Part shown: positions 25,984 through 37,050 of the stretch, one piece after another
Layout of the letters: each line of letters starts with the position of its first letter
Position numbering within the stretch: the first letter of the stretch is position 1
Origin: Plasmodium relictum
Lineage: Eukaryota > Apicomplexa > Aconoidasida > Haemosporida > Plasmodiidae
Direction: 5' to 3'
Assembly (NCBI RefSeq): GCF_900005765.1
Contig: NC_041680.1
Coordinates: 496,001 to 560,000 of the forward strand
Length of the DNA: 64,000 bases
Made by a program: the position numbers and the translations under genes
Notes under the pieces: generated by a model
Seen by the model: the letters and a program-made list of their open reading frames with translations, nothing else
Told to the model about the DNA's origin: nothing
Databases searched by the model: none

Positions 25984-28054
25984 ATGAATAATTTAACGAA
26001 CGTATATAACTATTCGAGTAATGTTATAAGTAGCCCTCGAACATCATCAATGTTAAGTATATCTTCATCTCAGAATTTGAGCAATAATTATAAATTTTCC
26101 AATTTTCAAAATGAAACGATAAATTTAATTTTAGAAAATTGTGTCCAAGATTGGTTCCCCTTTTTAAAAGAAGAAAATGATAAAAATAATAATATAGAAA
26201 AAGATTATAACTTAAATAATGAAATTATAAAACTGCAAAATTTTTACAAGGGAGTAAAATCATCAGAATTTCCTTTACAAAAATTATACAAAACAGATAG
26301 AAGTATTTCTAACCTAAATGAAGATTACGACGATGAAGATATATTTTACAATAGTAATAGTATATATATGAACATCTTAAGTGAAAGTGATATAAAAAAT
26401 AACAAAAATGAAATTCCTTTTAACAAGTCATTCATTAAAGATAAAGTAAATGAAGACAAAAATTACAAAATAGATACTAATGAAGCAAATGATGTTAATG
26501 AAAGTAATTACTTTTATGATTGTATAGCAGAACAAGTTAGTGAAATTAATAATAATTTTAATTTACATGAGAAAAAGAATAATAAAGAAAATGAAAGAAA
26601 AGAAAAAATTAAATTGGAAAAACTTGATAAAATAAAAAATGAGATTAAAGAAAAAAAAAAATTAAGTCTTCAAAAATTTAAAAAAGAAAATGAAGAAAAC
26701 AAAAATTATGAAGAAATTAAAAAAGATTCAAAAAAAGAAGAAAAGGAAGAACAAAAGCAACAGCAACATTTATTAATATTACAACATAAAGAAGAAGCAG
26801 AAAGAAAAAACAAAAAAAAAGTAATGGAAAAAGAAAAAAGTGAAGATGAAAATGAAAAATATGAAATAGAAGAAGGAAATTTATATAATAATATTAGTAG
26901 TAACATATGTATAGTTAATGATCCTAAAAAAAACAAAAGTATAGTAGAAAAAACTAGTAGTAAAGATAACATAAGCAGGATTGACAATGAAAAAAATATG
27001 GAAAATAATTATTCTACTGAAAAATATAAATTAATGAATGCAAGAAAAGATATGAATACTAATGAATATAAAGAAAGTTATAAAAATATAAATAATAATC
27101 CAATAAATAAAGAAAAAATTCAATACATGGAGTACGATAAAAGAAGCATAAACTCTATTATTGAAGAAATAAAAAGTGAAGAATCAAAGGAAAAAAATAT
27201 TACAATGGAATCATATGGGAATATTTATTTAAGCATTTGTATGAATGTTTTAAAAAAAGATTTAGATTATTTTTTTTCTCCATGCCAATTAAAAAATGAG
27301 AAGCTTTTGTATGAAAAAAAAAAAATTAAAGAAATTTTAAAGCTTTATGATAAATTATTTTATAATCATTTTAAATTTATTCCAAATAAATTTTACAAAG
27401 AAACATTAAGACCAATTTATTCGTATTATCAAAATTTAAAATGTAATATAGAGGGGAATACTTCTAATAATTCTTTTGATTTGAAATCAGGAAAATCTTC
27501 ATCATTTAATAAAGATAATGAAATTCAGACAAAAGGTAGGGAAAAAAAAAAAAAAATTATATATACTATTTATTTATTTTATGTATATATATATATATAC
27601 GTTTATTTTTTCAACTTTTATATCTTTATTTTTTTTATTTTTTTCTCACTTTAAAGTGAATAATAAAGAATATGATGATATAAAAAGTATTCAAAAAAAA
27701 ATCTCCAATGAATATTCAAATTTAGGTAGTTTTTCAAATATAATAAATGATTCTAACATTAAAAAAATATTACTAGATGTTGATGGGAATAAAGATATTA
27801 GCCATTTAGAAAAGGATTATAAATATATATTTAAAGATTTAGTGAAACTAAAAAGTTTATTATTAAAAAAAAGGCATTACAAAAACATTTTATTTAATTA
27901 TCAAAGAAATTTCGTTCATATTAATAATAGATGCGTTAAAACATATAGAGATATTTATCCTGTAGAGAAAGAATATAAAATATATACTCAAATAAAAAAA
28001 GAGACAATAGAAGTAATAAATAATATTAATGCAAATTATAAAAAATATTATTGA
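25984..28054 (+). CDS. Coiled-coil, Lys/Glu/Asn-rich protein of unknown function
   Basis: Two exons, 25984-27535 and 27657-28054, join in phase 1 (donor GTAGGG, acceptor TTTAAAG) to give 649 residues. Reading straight through the intron gives only Tyr/Ile/Phe low complexity and a stop at 27652, which supports splicing. The middle (about residues 200-310) is a long charged helix rich in EKK/KEE, probably coiled coil. The regions of about 410-490 and the last 120 residues look folded and are less repetitive. There is no signal peptide or membrane segment. A poly-T tract ending in TAG sits nine bases before the ATG, so a 5' UTR intron or missing 5' exon is possible. I do not recognise the family. 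Confidence 0.85.
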
Positions 28055-28617
28055 AATTCATAATTTTTTTTTTTTTTTTTTTTTTCATATAAGTATTGTA
28101 TATTATAACTTTTTTATTTATTTTTTTCGTGTTTGTTTTTATGTTATTAATAATTGTTAATGGATTTATAAATATCCATTATATTTTTTTCATTTGTTTT
28201 TTGAATAAAATCATTATTTTATTTTTTACTATAAATTTTTTTACGCTATTAATTGGTTTCTAATTTTTTTTTTATTTGTTATTCTTATCTATTAATATAA
28301 TATATATTAAATCATCTAAATATATATATATATATATACATTTGTTTTTATTTATAATTAACAATTTTAAAAAATATTTTTGCATTTTATATTTTACTTT
28401 AAATATTTATTAATTTCTTTTAAATTAAATAAAAGAATATATTTTTTGTTATAAACTTGTAAAAAAAAAGGAAGAAAGATATACATAAATATATATGTAT
28501 AACTTTTAATTGTACAAAAATAAAAAAAAAAAATATATATATATATATGTATATATGCTTATAAATTATATGCATATAGAAAAAACTTTTGATATGCAGA
28601 ATTTATTATTCTATAAC
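28055..28617. other. Convergent intergenic region
   Basis: 3' flanks of the coiled-coil gene (plus) and the bS21-like gene (minus). Poly-T, poly-A and short TA tracts only; I see no gene. Confidence 0.7.
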
Positions 28618-29118
28618 TTATTTTGTATTTTCTTCATATTTTTCAAAATAATGCTTAAAATATAAAACAGCTGCATTAATATTTTTTAATTGATTTAAAG
28701 GGAAATTAAGAATATTTTTTTTAGGTGGTACTTCTTCTTGTTTTCTTATTCTAGTATTTCTTATATGAGCTTTTAAATTAATCATTCTTTTCTGTTTCAT
28801 TAATTTTCTCTTGGTTGTAGGGGGAACATGGCCTTTAGATTTTTCTTTTAAATATTCTACATTTTTACATTCTTTTACTCCTTTTAAAAAAATTTTAATA
28901 ACCTCAGTTTTAGTCAAATCTTTTCTATTTTCTAAATCAATTTCAACAGTTGCATTTCTTAGTCTTTTCATGTAAATTTTAAAGTTATTTACTGATTTTC
29001 TATTATTTTTATTCCATACTTGTCTATATATCAAACTATTATTCCCATTTTTTAAATTTATTATGTAGCTGTTACATGATATAATTAACAGAATATAAAA
29101 AAAAAGAAGACTCTTCAT
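28618..29118 (-). CDS. Small secreted, basic protein, possibly apicoplast ribosomal protein bS21
   Basis: A single-exon frame of 166 residues. It begins with a hydrophobic signal peptide (MKSLLFFYILLIISC) followed by a basic, Asn-rich stretch, which is the bipartite leader expected of apicoplast-targeted proteins. The mature part is strongly basic. One block has a VEIDLENR start, a helix with an alternating FLKG pattern, then VPPTTKRKLMKQKRM, and resembles bacterial S21 (a VxENE-type start, a helix, then a P-T-T-x-R-K segment followed by a basic tail). S21 sits on the small ribosomal subunit near the mRNA 3'-end binding platform. The leader is clear; the S21 match is by eye and tentative. DAD1 lies upstream on the same strand, 240 bp away. 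Confidence 0.8.
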   Translation of the reverse strand: MKSLLFFYILLIISCNSYIINLKNGNNSLIYRQVWNKNNRKSVNNFKIYMKRLRNATVEIDLENRKDLTKTEVIKIFLKGVKECKNVEYLKEKSKGHVPPTTKRKLMKQKRMINLKAHIRNTRIRKQEEVPPKKNILNFPLNQLKNINAAVLYFKHYFEKYEENTK

Positions 29119-29242
29119 TTATCAATTATTATTAATTGTATCTTTTTTTCATGACAATTGAATACAAAAAAAAAAAAAAAAAATATTATCATAAAATAAA
29201 TTGAAGAATACGTTATTTTTAATTTAAGTGCATATAACTAAA

Positions 29243-29253
29243 TGCCCCTATAA
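29243..29253. promoter_or_regulatory. GC-rich 11-mer TGCCCCTATAA, candidate promoter element
   Basis: This lies 125-135 bp upstream of the bS21-like start codon, in a spacer otherwise almost free of G and C. The same 11-mer occurs at 47601-47611 upstream of the proteasome alpha-5 gene. A regulatory role is inference only. Confidence 0.3.
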
Positions 29254-29358
29254 AAAGAAGTAAAGATACAATAAAAGAAAAAATGTTAAAAATATAAACA
29301 CAAAAAATTGAAAAACTTGATAAAAACAATAAAAAAAAAAAAAAAAGTACAAATCAAA

Positions 29359-29864
29359 TTAAAGATAAAAATAAAAATATAAGTAAAAATAAAATAATAT
29401 ATCAACTTTTAAATTACCAATATGTAATACCAATGAGCAAAGAACAAAATCAAATATAATTTTTTCTCTTTTAAGATTAAAAATACTTTTGTTAATAATC
29501 TTTAAAAACGGAAAATTAGAAAATGTGTAATTATTTTTAATAATGTAAATGTAAATGATATAAATTAAGTATTTTCTCATCTTTTCAAAATTCAAAAATA
29601 CAAGCATTTATTTTTACTTTTTTTTTATTTAATTTTTTTTTTTTTTTTTACTTGTTCCCTCATTGCAACTAAAAAAGTTATATTTCCTATAGCTGTAAAA
29701 ATAGCTGCAACTGAAAATTTCTCATGAAAAGAATAAGTAAAATATGCATACAAAGATAAAATAATTAACTGAAAAAAAGTAAAGATAACATATATATCAA
29801 TAAATTTAATTATTCTTGGAATACTGCTATAATTTTTGTAAAAATTTTCTAATATTTTATTCAT
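29359..29864 (-). CDS. DAD1: DAD1/Ost2 subunit of oligosaccharyltransferase
   Basis: Exons 29864-29652 and 29499-29359 join in phase 0 (donor GTAAAA, acceptor TTTAAAG) to give 117 residues; human DAD1 has 113. The start MNKILENFYKNYSSIPR followed by a IKFIDIYVI segment matches the DAD1 N-terminus (a short amphipathic helix, then L-x-D-x-Y). Hydrophobic helices follow at about 24-44 and 50-66. The second exon supplies the terminal helix (REKIIFDFVLCSLVLHIGNL), which matches the conserved ER-A-x-x-D-F ending. DAD1 is a small membrane subunit of the ER complex that transfers N-glycans to nascent proteins. The 152-nt intron is AT-rich, and reading into it gives Lys low complexity and a stop. The last ~16 residues are Tyr/Phe-rich and beyond the usual family end. 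Confidence 0.88.
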
Positions 29865-31019
29865 TTTTTATTTTATTCTTTCAAAAATATTAGAAAATTT
29901 ACAATAAAAAATAATCTCATCAAAATGTATTTAAAAAAAAAAAAATTACAAATAATACTATTTAAAAAAATAAAAAAAGTATTTAAAAGATGCTTATAAA
30001 ATACATCGTTTTTAATAATATCATTTTATACTTTAAATCAACAAAGAAAAAATTTTTTTTTCTTAAAAAGAATTTTATTAAAATTGTTGTAAACTAATAA
30101 TATTTTTTTGCGATTAATTATATACCTTATGTACATTTACACTTCAAGGATTTTTAAAAAATACTATAAATAATATTTTTAATAAGTATAAAAAATTACT
30201 TCTTAAAATTGGGATCAACTTATATACTTGTTTTATTTAGTATAGTTTTATTTTTTCCTTTTTTTTTTTTTTGTTTTCTACATTTTTATATAACTTTCTC
30301 CCTGTTTATTTACTAAATTATTTTTCATAAATTTTTCCTTTTTAACTATTTTACTTTTTTTTTTTTTAATTAATATAAAAAAAAGAAAAAAAAATTTTCA
30401 TATATTTTATTATTCATATTTTTTTTTAAATTAAAGTACTTGAAAAAGAATATATATTTACTATTTTTCATAAATGTATTTTTTAATTTATTTTTTATTT
30501 TTTATTTTTTATTTTTTATTCTTTACAAAGTAACTAAATTTGTTTTTTGTAAATAAAAATAAAGAATAATGTTTTCATTAAAAAAAAAATAAAAAATAAA
30601 ATAAAATAATATATAGGCTTTTAATTCAAAAGTAAACAATGTTTAGGATAGTTTTTTTCTATATATTTTTCAATATTAAATTTTTAATAGAAAAAAAAAT
30701 ATCAGAAAAAGTTTTTTAAATTATATATATATATGAATTTTAAATAATTATTAACTTTTTATTTTTTTCTTTGTTAACTATTTAGTAATCTTATAAATTC
30801 TTTTTGTCTGAAGATTAATATTCATTTAACAAAAATTGATGTTATAATAAAAAAGTAAAATTAACTTATATTTTAATAAGATATATGAATATAGAAATAA
30901 TTTATTCTTCTGTTATATATATATATATAGTTTTTTATTATTATTTTTTTTTTTTTTTTTTCTCATATTATGTTTAAATTACTTACATTAATAATTTGGA
31001 ATATTTAGGAAATATTAAA
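29865..31019. other. Divergent intergenic region, DAD1 / TIM50
   Basis: Putative bidirectional promoter region for DAD1 (minus) and TIM50 (plus). Contains poly-A/T runs, a heptamer ATTTTTT run at about 30492-30523 and a TA tract near 30917. No gene seen. Confidence 0.65.
30492..30523. repeat. (ATTTTTT)n heptamer repeat
   Basis: About four tandem ATTTTTT units lie in the DAD1-TIM50 spacer. Confidence 0.75.
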
Positions 31020-32423
31020 ATGATAAAGTCTTTGAGAAATTTGGTCATTAATGAAAAAAAATTAAAGGGATTTTTATTAAGAAGAAATTATATCATTAAA
31101 GTAAATAATTATACAGATAATAAAAAAAAAACAATAAATGTAAATAAGTTAAATAAATATTTAGATGTACAAGGGAGTAAAAATGGGTATATGGTGAATA
31201 AAATAAATTTATTTAATAATATGAATTATTCTTACAATAAATGGAATAAAAATGTGTCTAATAAAAACATTATTTTAACAAGTAACATAGAATCTGTTTT
31301 AAAAAGAAGTAATATAAATAATTACAAAGAAGAAACAAAAAATGAAAATATTAAAATAAATAATTTAAATAAATTAACAAATGCTGAAAAAAATAAGAGT
31401 GCGAATAGAATTTTTTGTAATAAGTATTATGCAAGAAATTTTAGTGATATTTCTAATAATATAAATGAAAAAGTAAAAAAAGAAGAAGCACAAGTTACTG
31501 ATGTTACAAAAGAAAAACAATTAAATACTACTAATAAAAATAATAAAACAATAAAACAAATGTATATAGATAAAAAACAAAAAGAAAAGTTGATAAAATT
31601 GTATTTACTTTTAAGTTTAATATTAATTCCATTTGGATACACTTATATGTATTGTTTACAAAATAATCTAACAATAGATGATTTATTAAAAATAATAAAA
31701 AAAAGGTCAGAAATAATCGAAAATAAATATAATGATTTATTACATGAATTTATAGATAAGTACTTTCCCTTAAGCAATGAGCCCTTATTACCAGATTTTA
31801 AAGATTTAAATTATCCTGAAAACTTACCAACTTTAGTTATTGATTTAAATTATGTAATTGCAAAACTAGAATATGATAGAAAAACAGGATGGAGAGTATT
31901 AAAGAGGCCATATGCAGATTTATTTTTTAAAGAATTGTCAAGTTTTTATGAAATTGTCATTTGGTCTGATGATAACTTTCCTGTTGCACAAGAGGTAGTA
32001 TCAAAATGGGGGATACCTGCAATAGGATGTTTACACAGAGATCAATGTTCCAAAAAAAAAAAATTTTATGTAAAAGATTTAAAAAGATTAGGAAGAAATT
32101 TAGATAGGGTAGTAATCATAGATCATGATATACATGCTTTTATGTTACAACCTGAAAATGGAATATTAATTAAGGAATTTCATGGAGATGTAGATGATAA
32201 AGAAATTTTATGTCTTATTGATTTATTAAAATCTTTTGCTATTAGTACATATGATATTAGACAATTTTTAAAAAAATATGGTGGAGGAGATTATAATATA
32301 GGAAAAAGATATTTACAATTAAAAAGTGATACAGAACAAAAATCAAAACGAATTAGAAGTATAGGAAAAATTTTTCAACTAGATAATAAAAAAACACCTA
32401 ATGGCATTTCTTTTAACTCTTAA
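31020..32423 (+). CDS. TIM50: Mitochondrial import inner membrane translocase subunit TIM50
   Basis: Single exon, 467 residues from the ATG at 31020. The frame is open further upstream, but only from a TTG. The N-terminus (MIKSLRNLVINEKKLKGFLL) is a basic amphipathic presequence. One membrane helix lies near residues 192-212 (LYLLLSLILIPFGYTYMYCL), and the C-terminal half is an FCP1/NIF-type HAD fold. Segments such as GWRVLKRPYADLFF, FYEIVIWSDD and a late VVIIDHDIHAFMLQPENG match TIM50. In the TIM23 complex TIM50 receives presequence proteins in the intermembrane space. The phosphatase motif DxDx(T/V) reads DLNYV, so the second Asp is lost and catalysis is unlikely, as is common in TIM50. The Asn/Lys-rich N-terminal part is longer than in yeast. 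The neighbouring VPS53 gene is convergent. Confidence 0.93.
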   Translation: MIKSLRNLVINEKKLKGFLLRRNYIIKVNNYTDNKKKTINVNKLNKYLDVQGSKNGYMVNKINLFNNMNYSYNKWNKNVSNKNIILTSNIESVLKRSNINNYKEETKNENIKINNLNKLTNAEKNKSANRIFCNKYYARNFSDISNNINEKVKKEEAQVTDVTKEKQLNTTNKNNKTIKQMYIDKKQKEKLIKLYLLLSLILIPFGYTYMYCLQNNLTIDDLLKIIKKRSEIIENKYNDLLHEFIDKYFPLSNEPLLPDFKDLNYPENLPTLVIDLNYVIAKLEYDRKTGWRVLKRPYADLFFKELSSFYEIVIWSDDNFPVAQEVVSKWGIPAIGCLHRDQCSKKKKFYVKDLKRLGRNLDRVVIIDHDIHAFMLQPENGILIKEFHGDVDDKEILCLIDLLKSFAISTYDIRQFLKKYGGGDYNIGKRYLQLKSDTEQKSKRIRSIGKIFQLDNKKTPNGISFNS

Positions 32424-33029
32424 AAAAAAATTATATATACATATATATATATATATATTATTTATTAAAGATTATTTTTAATTTGCAAATATATGCATAC
32501 ATACGTGTTTCTTAATTTTTATTATAAATTTTTGTAATTAATATAAAAGAAAAAAATTTTTTAATATATACTACTATATTCTTTTTATTAATTTGAAATG
32601 TAAACAAATTTTGAAGAACTATATATTTTTATTCTTTAAATCAACATAAAAATTTTTAGAACCATTTTTTTTAATTACTATTTATAAAATATATACACGC
32701 ATGATTTTGATAAACTAAATTTTTATTTTATCTTTTAAAAAAAAACTGAAAACTTTCATATTGCATAATTCTTAATTTTTATATGTATAAATTATATATG
32801 GAGATGCTTTTGAAGCAAAAGTATTTAAAATGTTTACAAAGAAATATTCATATAAATCATAAAGACGAAAAATTCTTAAAAAAAAAAAAACTAAATATTC
32901 CATATTTGTAAAAATTGATATTTGACATATATATATTGATATTAATTTTTTACTATTTTTATAAATTTTTTCAAAGTATATCTGTTTTTTTACTATTATT
33001 AGATTATTTTATTATTTTTTTTTTTTTTT
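32424..33029. other. Convergent intergenic region, TIM50 / VPS53
   Basis: 3' flanks of both genes. A TA tract lies near 32441-32459 and a poly-T run near 33014-33030. No gene seen. Confidence 0.7.
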
Positions 33030-35897
33030 TTATGTGCTAGTTATTTTATTAAAAAAAAATTTCACTTCTTCAGCTGCTTTTATACCTTTTTTCTTAATAT
33101 CATATACATAATTATTATTAAAATTTAATTGATTTCCTATATTTTCACTTTTTTTTTCTTTTAAAGATAATATTTTTTCTATTTCCTCCATAGTACATAT
33201 ATTGTTATTTTCTGTAAGTAATAAATTAAAAGAATCCATATCATAAATATTAGATAAAAATATTTTTATTAAAAATTCTATTTTATTCATTTGATTTTTA
33301 ATGTAATTAAAATAAGTTTTAGGTATAATAAACTCATCTACATCTGTTATATTTTCTTCCTCTGTTAAAGAAAATTCTTTTTTATTTTGTTCTCCCTTTT
33401 TATTTTCTATACTATTTTCCACATAGATATTTTCTTTTTTTTCATTGTTTAATATTTTAGGGATTTGAAATAAAACTTTTTGAATTTCATAACAGTCTAA
33501 CAGCAATTGTTGTGCTGTTATATTAGTCATATATTTAAGAGAAAATATAATTTGATAAAACCGTTGAATAATGAGAGTAGTTATTTTTTCTAATAAATAT
33601 GTTAAATAAGTCTCGTTAAATATTTTTTTAAAAAGTGCAAAATGATTACGAAGAAAAGCTTCTATATTTGATATATAAAATGATCTTTCTTGAATTTTAT
33701 TTATATCAAATATGTTTACTACACAATTGTTAGAAAGGATAGTGTTCATTTTTTCTTCCATATATGTAATTATTACTTTTATACATTTAGTTTTTATATT
33801 TAAAAATACTTTTTCTTCTTCTTTAAAAGAAATTTTATCAGAAAAAATTGAATCAATATCTTTAATTATATTTTCATAAGCCTCATTAATAGTTTGTTCG
33901 ACATAATAACTTGTATTAATTAAAATAGATAATAATTTAAAATTTTGAATTTTATTTTCTTCTTTGATTTTTATTATTATTCTTTTATTCAACACATTGC
34001 CGTATTTTAATAACAATGTTTTAAAAAACATAATAAAATCATATAAAGTCTGGCAATTGCTAAATAATAATATCATGTTAACATAACTTTTATATAAATA
34101 GAATAATTTATAAGCAGATTTATAAACCGTATGTTTTTCTATGATTTCGAAATCCATTTCAAGCATAAATTCATTTTTATTTATTAAATTCTTTACATCA
34201 TCAAATGTGTCATTTGGAAAATGTGGTTGTTTTGCTTCATTATTTCTTAAGTTATCTAAACTATCGTCCCCTTCATTTTCATTTATTACACTTTCAAATT
34301 TAGCTAAAATTTTTTTTTCTTCATATTTTAACCAATTACACAAATAGCTATCAAATACACATGAAATAACACCTTTAAAATTATGTTCCATTTCTTTATT
34401 TGATATAGAAATATTAATGTAATCATTATTCCTATTTTTTTCTTTGAAATAATTTTCTTCAAACTCATTATTATTATTATTATTATCACTAATATTATTT
34501 CCGATATTATTACTACTTTTATTATCACCAACATTTTCAGTAATACAATTAAATTCTTTATTATTTGGCATTTCTTTACATTTATCACTAATGTTTTCTT
34601 CTTTATTACATGGATCTTCCTTTGAAATAATATCATTTTTTACATTTTTTATTGAATATGTTTCATTTTTATTATCTGAATTTTTGTAACCATTAATGTT
34701 TTCTTCTTTTATATTATCATTTGAAATTTTTTCATTCTCCGAATGGTTCAAATCTTTTTGAATTATCAATTCTGGAAAGGGAAAATCTAAAGAAGAGTAG
34801 CTATCATAAGATATATGATTATCCTCTTTATAAAATTTTACATTTTTTGTTAAAAAATTCTCAAATTTTATAACTTTTATAACTGTTTGTATTAATAAAA
34901 CTGGATTAATTTCTTCAATAGAAGAAGAAAGTATTTTAACAATGTGTTTTTTTGTAATTGAACAGAATTTATTTACAATATTAAAAGGGATATTATAATT
35001 TTTTGGAAAAATATGAGAATATGTATTTTCATAATTATTTAAAGAACGCTTTATCCAAGCTATTCTTCTATCAATGCTTTCTAAAGTATTTGCTTGATTT
35101 TCAAAAATCAATACATATTTTTCTAAAAAAAAATTGGTGAATTTTTTTACTATATTTGTTGTAAAACTAGAATTTAAATAGTATAAACAATTGCAAGCAT
35201 CAAATAAGTTAATATAAATTTTATTATCATTTAATTCATTTACAACAATGACATTTTTTTCTATGTGTACATCACAATCATATATAAGATCAATATCTTC
35301 ATTTATTTGATTTTTTAAATCATTAAATAAGGTATTTGTATCATTATATAAATCATTTAATTTATTATTAGTTTTTAAATTTGAAATGTGAATTAACATT
35401 TCTTTAATGACAGATATTAAAGATATACAATCTTTATAATTTCTTTTTAATGCTTTTTTTTTTAAATTACTTATAGCAGTAATAACCATTACAATTCTTT
35501 TTAATATTATAATAGTTTCAGTAACATTTTTTTTTCCTATATCTAACTTTTTTATATCTTTACATAACTTTATCAGTATATCTTCACTTTCTTCTGTTTT
35601 CTTATCTACATCATCCATTTTTTTATTTATTAATTTTATTTTTTCTTTTATGTTATTTAGCTTACTTTCATATTCATTTTTTCTTAAAATGTGTTTCTCT
35701 ACTTTTTCGTTGATAACCTTATCCAGTTCAACTATTTCGTTACTCATTTTTTCTAAATGGGCATCAACATCTTCAATACTTTTTATATTGTTATTTATGT
35801 AGTCACATACAAATTCATCGTTTTCATCTTCATTTGTTATTTCTTTGCTATACTCAAATAAATTATTCTTTAAATCAGAACTTTCAAAAAAATTCAT
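33030..35897 (-). CDS. VPS53: VPS53, GARP/EARP tethering complex subunit
   Basis: Single exon, 955 residues, with the ATG at 35897. The N-terminal ~200 residues are coiled coil and match VPS53. There is an IEDVDAHL start block, then EESEDILIKLCKDIKKLDIG, then KKNVTETIIILKRIVMVITA (family pattern: DIKxLDxAKxxLTxxIxxL). A second hallmark, ESIDRRIAWIKRSLNNYENT, lies near residue 268 and corresponds to the DRRYAWIKRQL block of animal VPS53. The C-terminal half is helical, as in CATCHR-family tethers. Asn/Glu/Lys low complexity (about residues 390-500) is inserted between the domains. GARP captures endosome-derived vesicles at the trans-Golgi network together with VPS51, VPS52 and VPS54, none of which is in this window. 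Confidence 0.92.
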   Translation of the reverse strand: MNFFESSDLKNNLFEYSKEITNEDENDEFVCDYINNNIKSIEDVDAHLEKMSNEIVELDKVINEKVEKHILRKNEYESKLNNIKEKIKLINKKMDDVDKKTEESEDILIKLCKDIKKLDIGKKNVTETIIILKRIVMVITAISNLKKKALKRNYKDCISLISVIKEMLIHISNLKTNNKLNDLYNDTNTLFNDLKNQINEDIDLIYDCDVHIEKNVIVVNELNDNKIYINLFDACNCLYYLNSSFTTNIVKKFTNFFLEKYVLIFENQANTLESIDRRIAWIKRSLNNYENTYSHIFPKNYNIPFNIVNKFCSITKKHIVKILSSSIEEINPVLLIQTVIKVIKFENFLTKNVKFYKEDNHISYDSYSSLDFPFPELIIQKDLNHSENEKISNDNIKEENINGYKNSDNKNETYSIKNVKNDIISKEDPCNKEENISDKCKEMPNNKEFNCITENVGDNKSSNNIGNNISDNNNNNNEFEENYFKEKNRNNDYINISISNKEMEHNFKGVISCVFDSYLCNWLKYEEKKILAKFESVINENEGDDSLDNLRNNEAKQPHFPNDTFDDVKNLINKNEFMLEMDFEIIEKHTVYKSAYKLFYLYKSYVNMILLFSNCQTLYDFIMFFKTLLLKYGNVLNKRIIIKIKEENKIQNFKLLSILINTSYYVEQTINEAYENIIKDIDSIFSDKISFKEEEKVFLNIKTKCIKVIITYMEEKMNTILSNNCVVNIFDINKIQERSFYISNIEAFLRNHFALFKKIFNETYLTYLLEKITTLIIQRFYQIIFSLKYMTNITAQQLLLDCYEIQKVLFQIPKILNNEKKENIYVENSIENKKGEQNKKEFSLTEEENITDVDEFIIPKTYFNYIKNQMNKIEFLIKIFLSNIYDMDSFNLLLTENNNICTMEEIEKILSLKEKKSENIGNQLNFNNNYVYDIKKKGIKAAEEVKFFFNKITST

Positions 35898-37050
35898 ATT
35901 ATAAAATTAATAAAAAGAGGATTATCGTATATATATATATATGATTTTTTTCTATTATATAATAAAAAATTTTATATTGTAATTGATGTTGAACTCATTA
36001 AAATATAAAGCAGAAAAATTCAAAGTCAATTCGAAGTGAAAAGAAAAATTTACTTATTGGGTTTTTTTTTTTTTAAATTAATTTAAATATTAATTTAATG
36101 TCATATTAAATATATTTTTTTAATAATATACAAAAATGTAAAATATATCTTTTTAGTAAGTCTTTATTAACGAAAAAAAAAAATAAAATAAAATAAAATA
36201 AAAAAATAAAATGAAAACACACTTTATGGAAAATAATATAAAATTATCTTAATATTTTTTATGTATTTTTATTTTTTTTTAAATAAATTTTTGTATAAAA
36301 TCATTTTTCATTTTAAGGGAAAATGGCCAATACAAAAATTATAATTTTATAATTATGAATATATATATATTCATATTTAAGAGTATACGAACAATTTAAC
36401 GATTTGGTTTTGTATAAAAATGAATTCGTGTCACAAATATATAAAAAAAAAATTATAAAAAAGAATAAGAAAGAATTGCTTATTTATATAACAGAATTGG
36501 TAAAAATAATAAAATATTGAACAAAAAAAAAAAAAAAAAAATAAAATAAAATAAAAATAGAATAAAATAAAATAAAATAAAACAAAACAATAAATAAATT
36601 TTTATATAAATAAATATTAAGTGTAGGAATAAGAATGAATTAAGTAATAATTATTATACATTGTTTTTTTAAATTTTAAAGTTTTTTTGTGCTTGATAAA
36701 AAAATTAATTGTTATATTTATATATACTAAGTACGTTTTACTTTTATTTTTAAATTTTCTTCTTTTAAAAAATATAATGTAAAACTAATAGTGTGCATAA
36801 CAATTCTTTTATTTATATATAATTTTTTTTTTTTAATCCTCCTTATTCTTGTGTATCCTCCTTTGCTTTATGTAACTACCATTAGATAAATAAATTTAAA
36901 AAAAAAAAAAAAAAAAGGCTTTTACTTCATAATCACTAAAAAATACAATAAAAGTATTTATATTTTTATGTCAAAAAATTTATAAGTTGCCATTTAACAA
37001 AAAAATGAAGTTAAATAATTAAAATAAAAATTTATAACGGTATAAATTTT
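35898..37050. other. Spacer upstream of VPS53
   Basis: 5' flank of VPS53 and 3' flank of the gap-split gene, both minus. Mostly A/T, with an AAAAT pentamer run at about 36537-36588. An unusual pyrimidine patch at about 36837-36890 contains TCCTCCTT twice. No gene seen. Confidence 0.65.
36537..36588. repeat. (AAAAT)n pentamer repeat
   Basis: An imperfect run of AAAAT/AAAAC units in the VPS53 5' flank. Confidence 0.75.

Noticed and set aside
30996-31019. TIM50 extended start at 30996
   Set aside because: That codon is TTG; the ATG at 31020 begins a good mitochondrial presequence.
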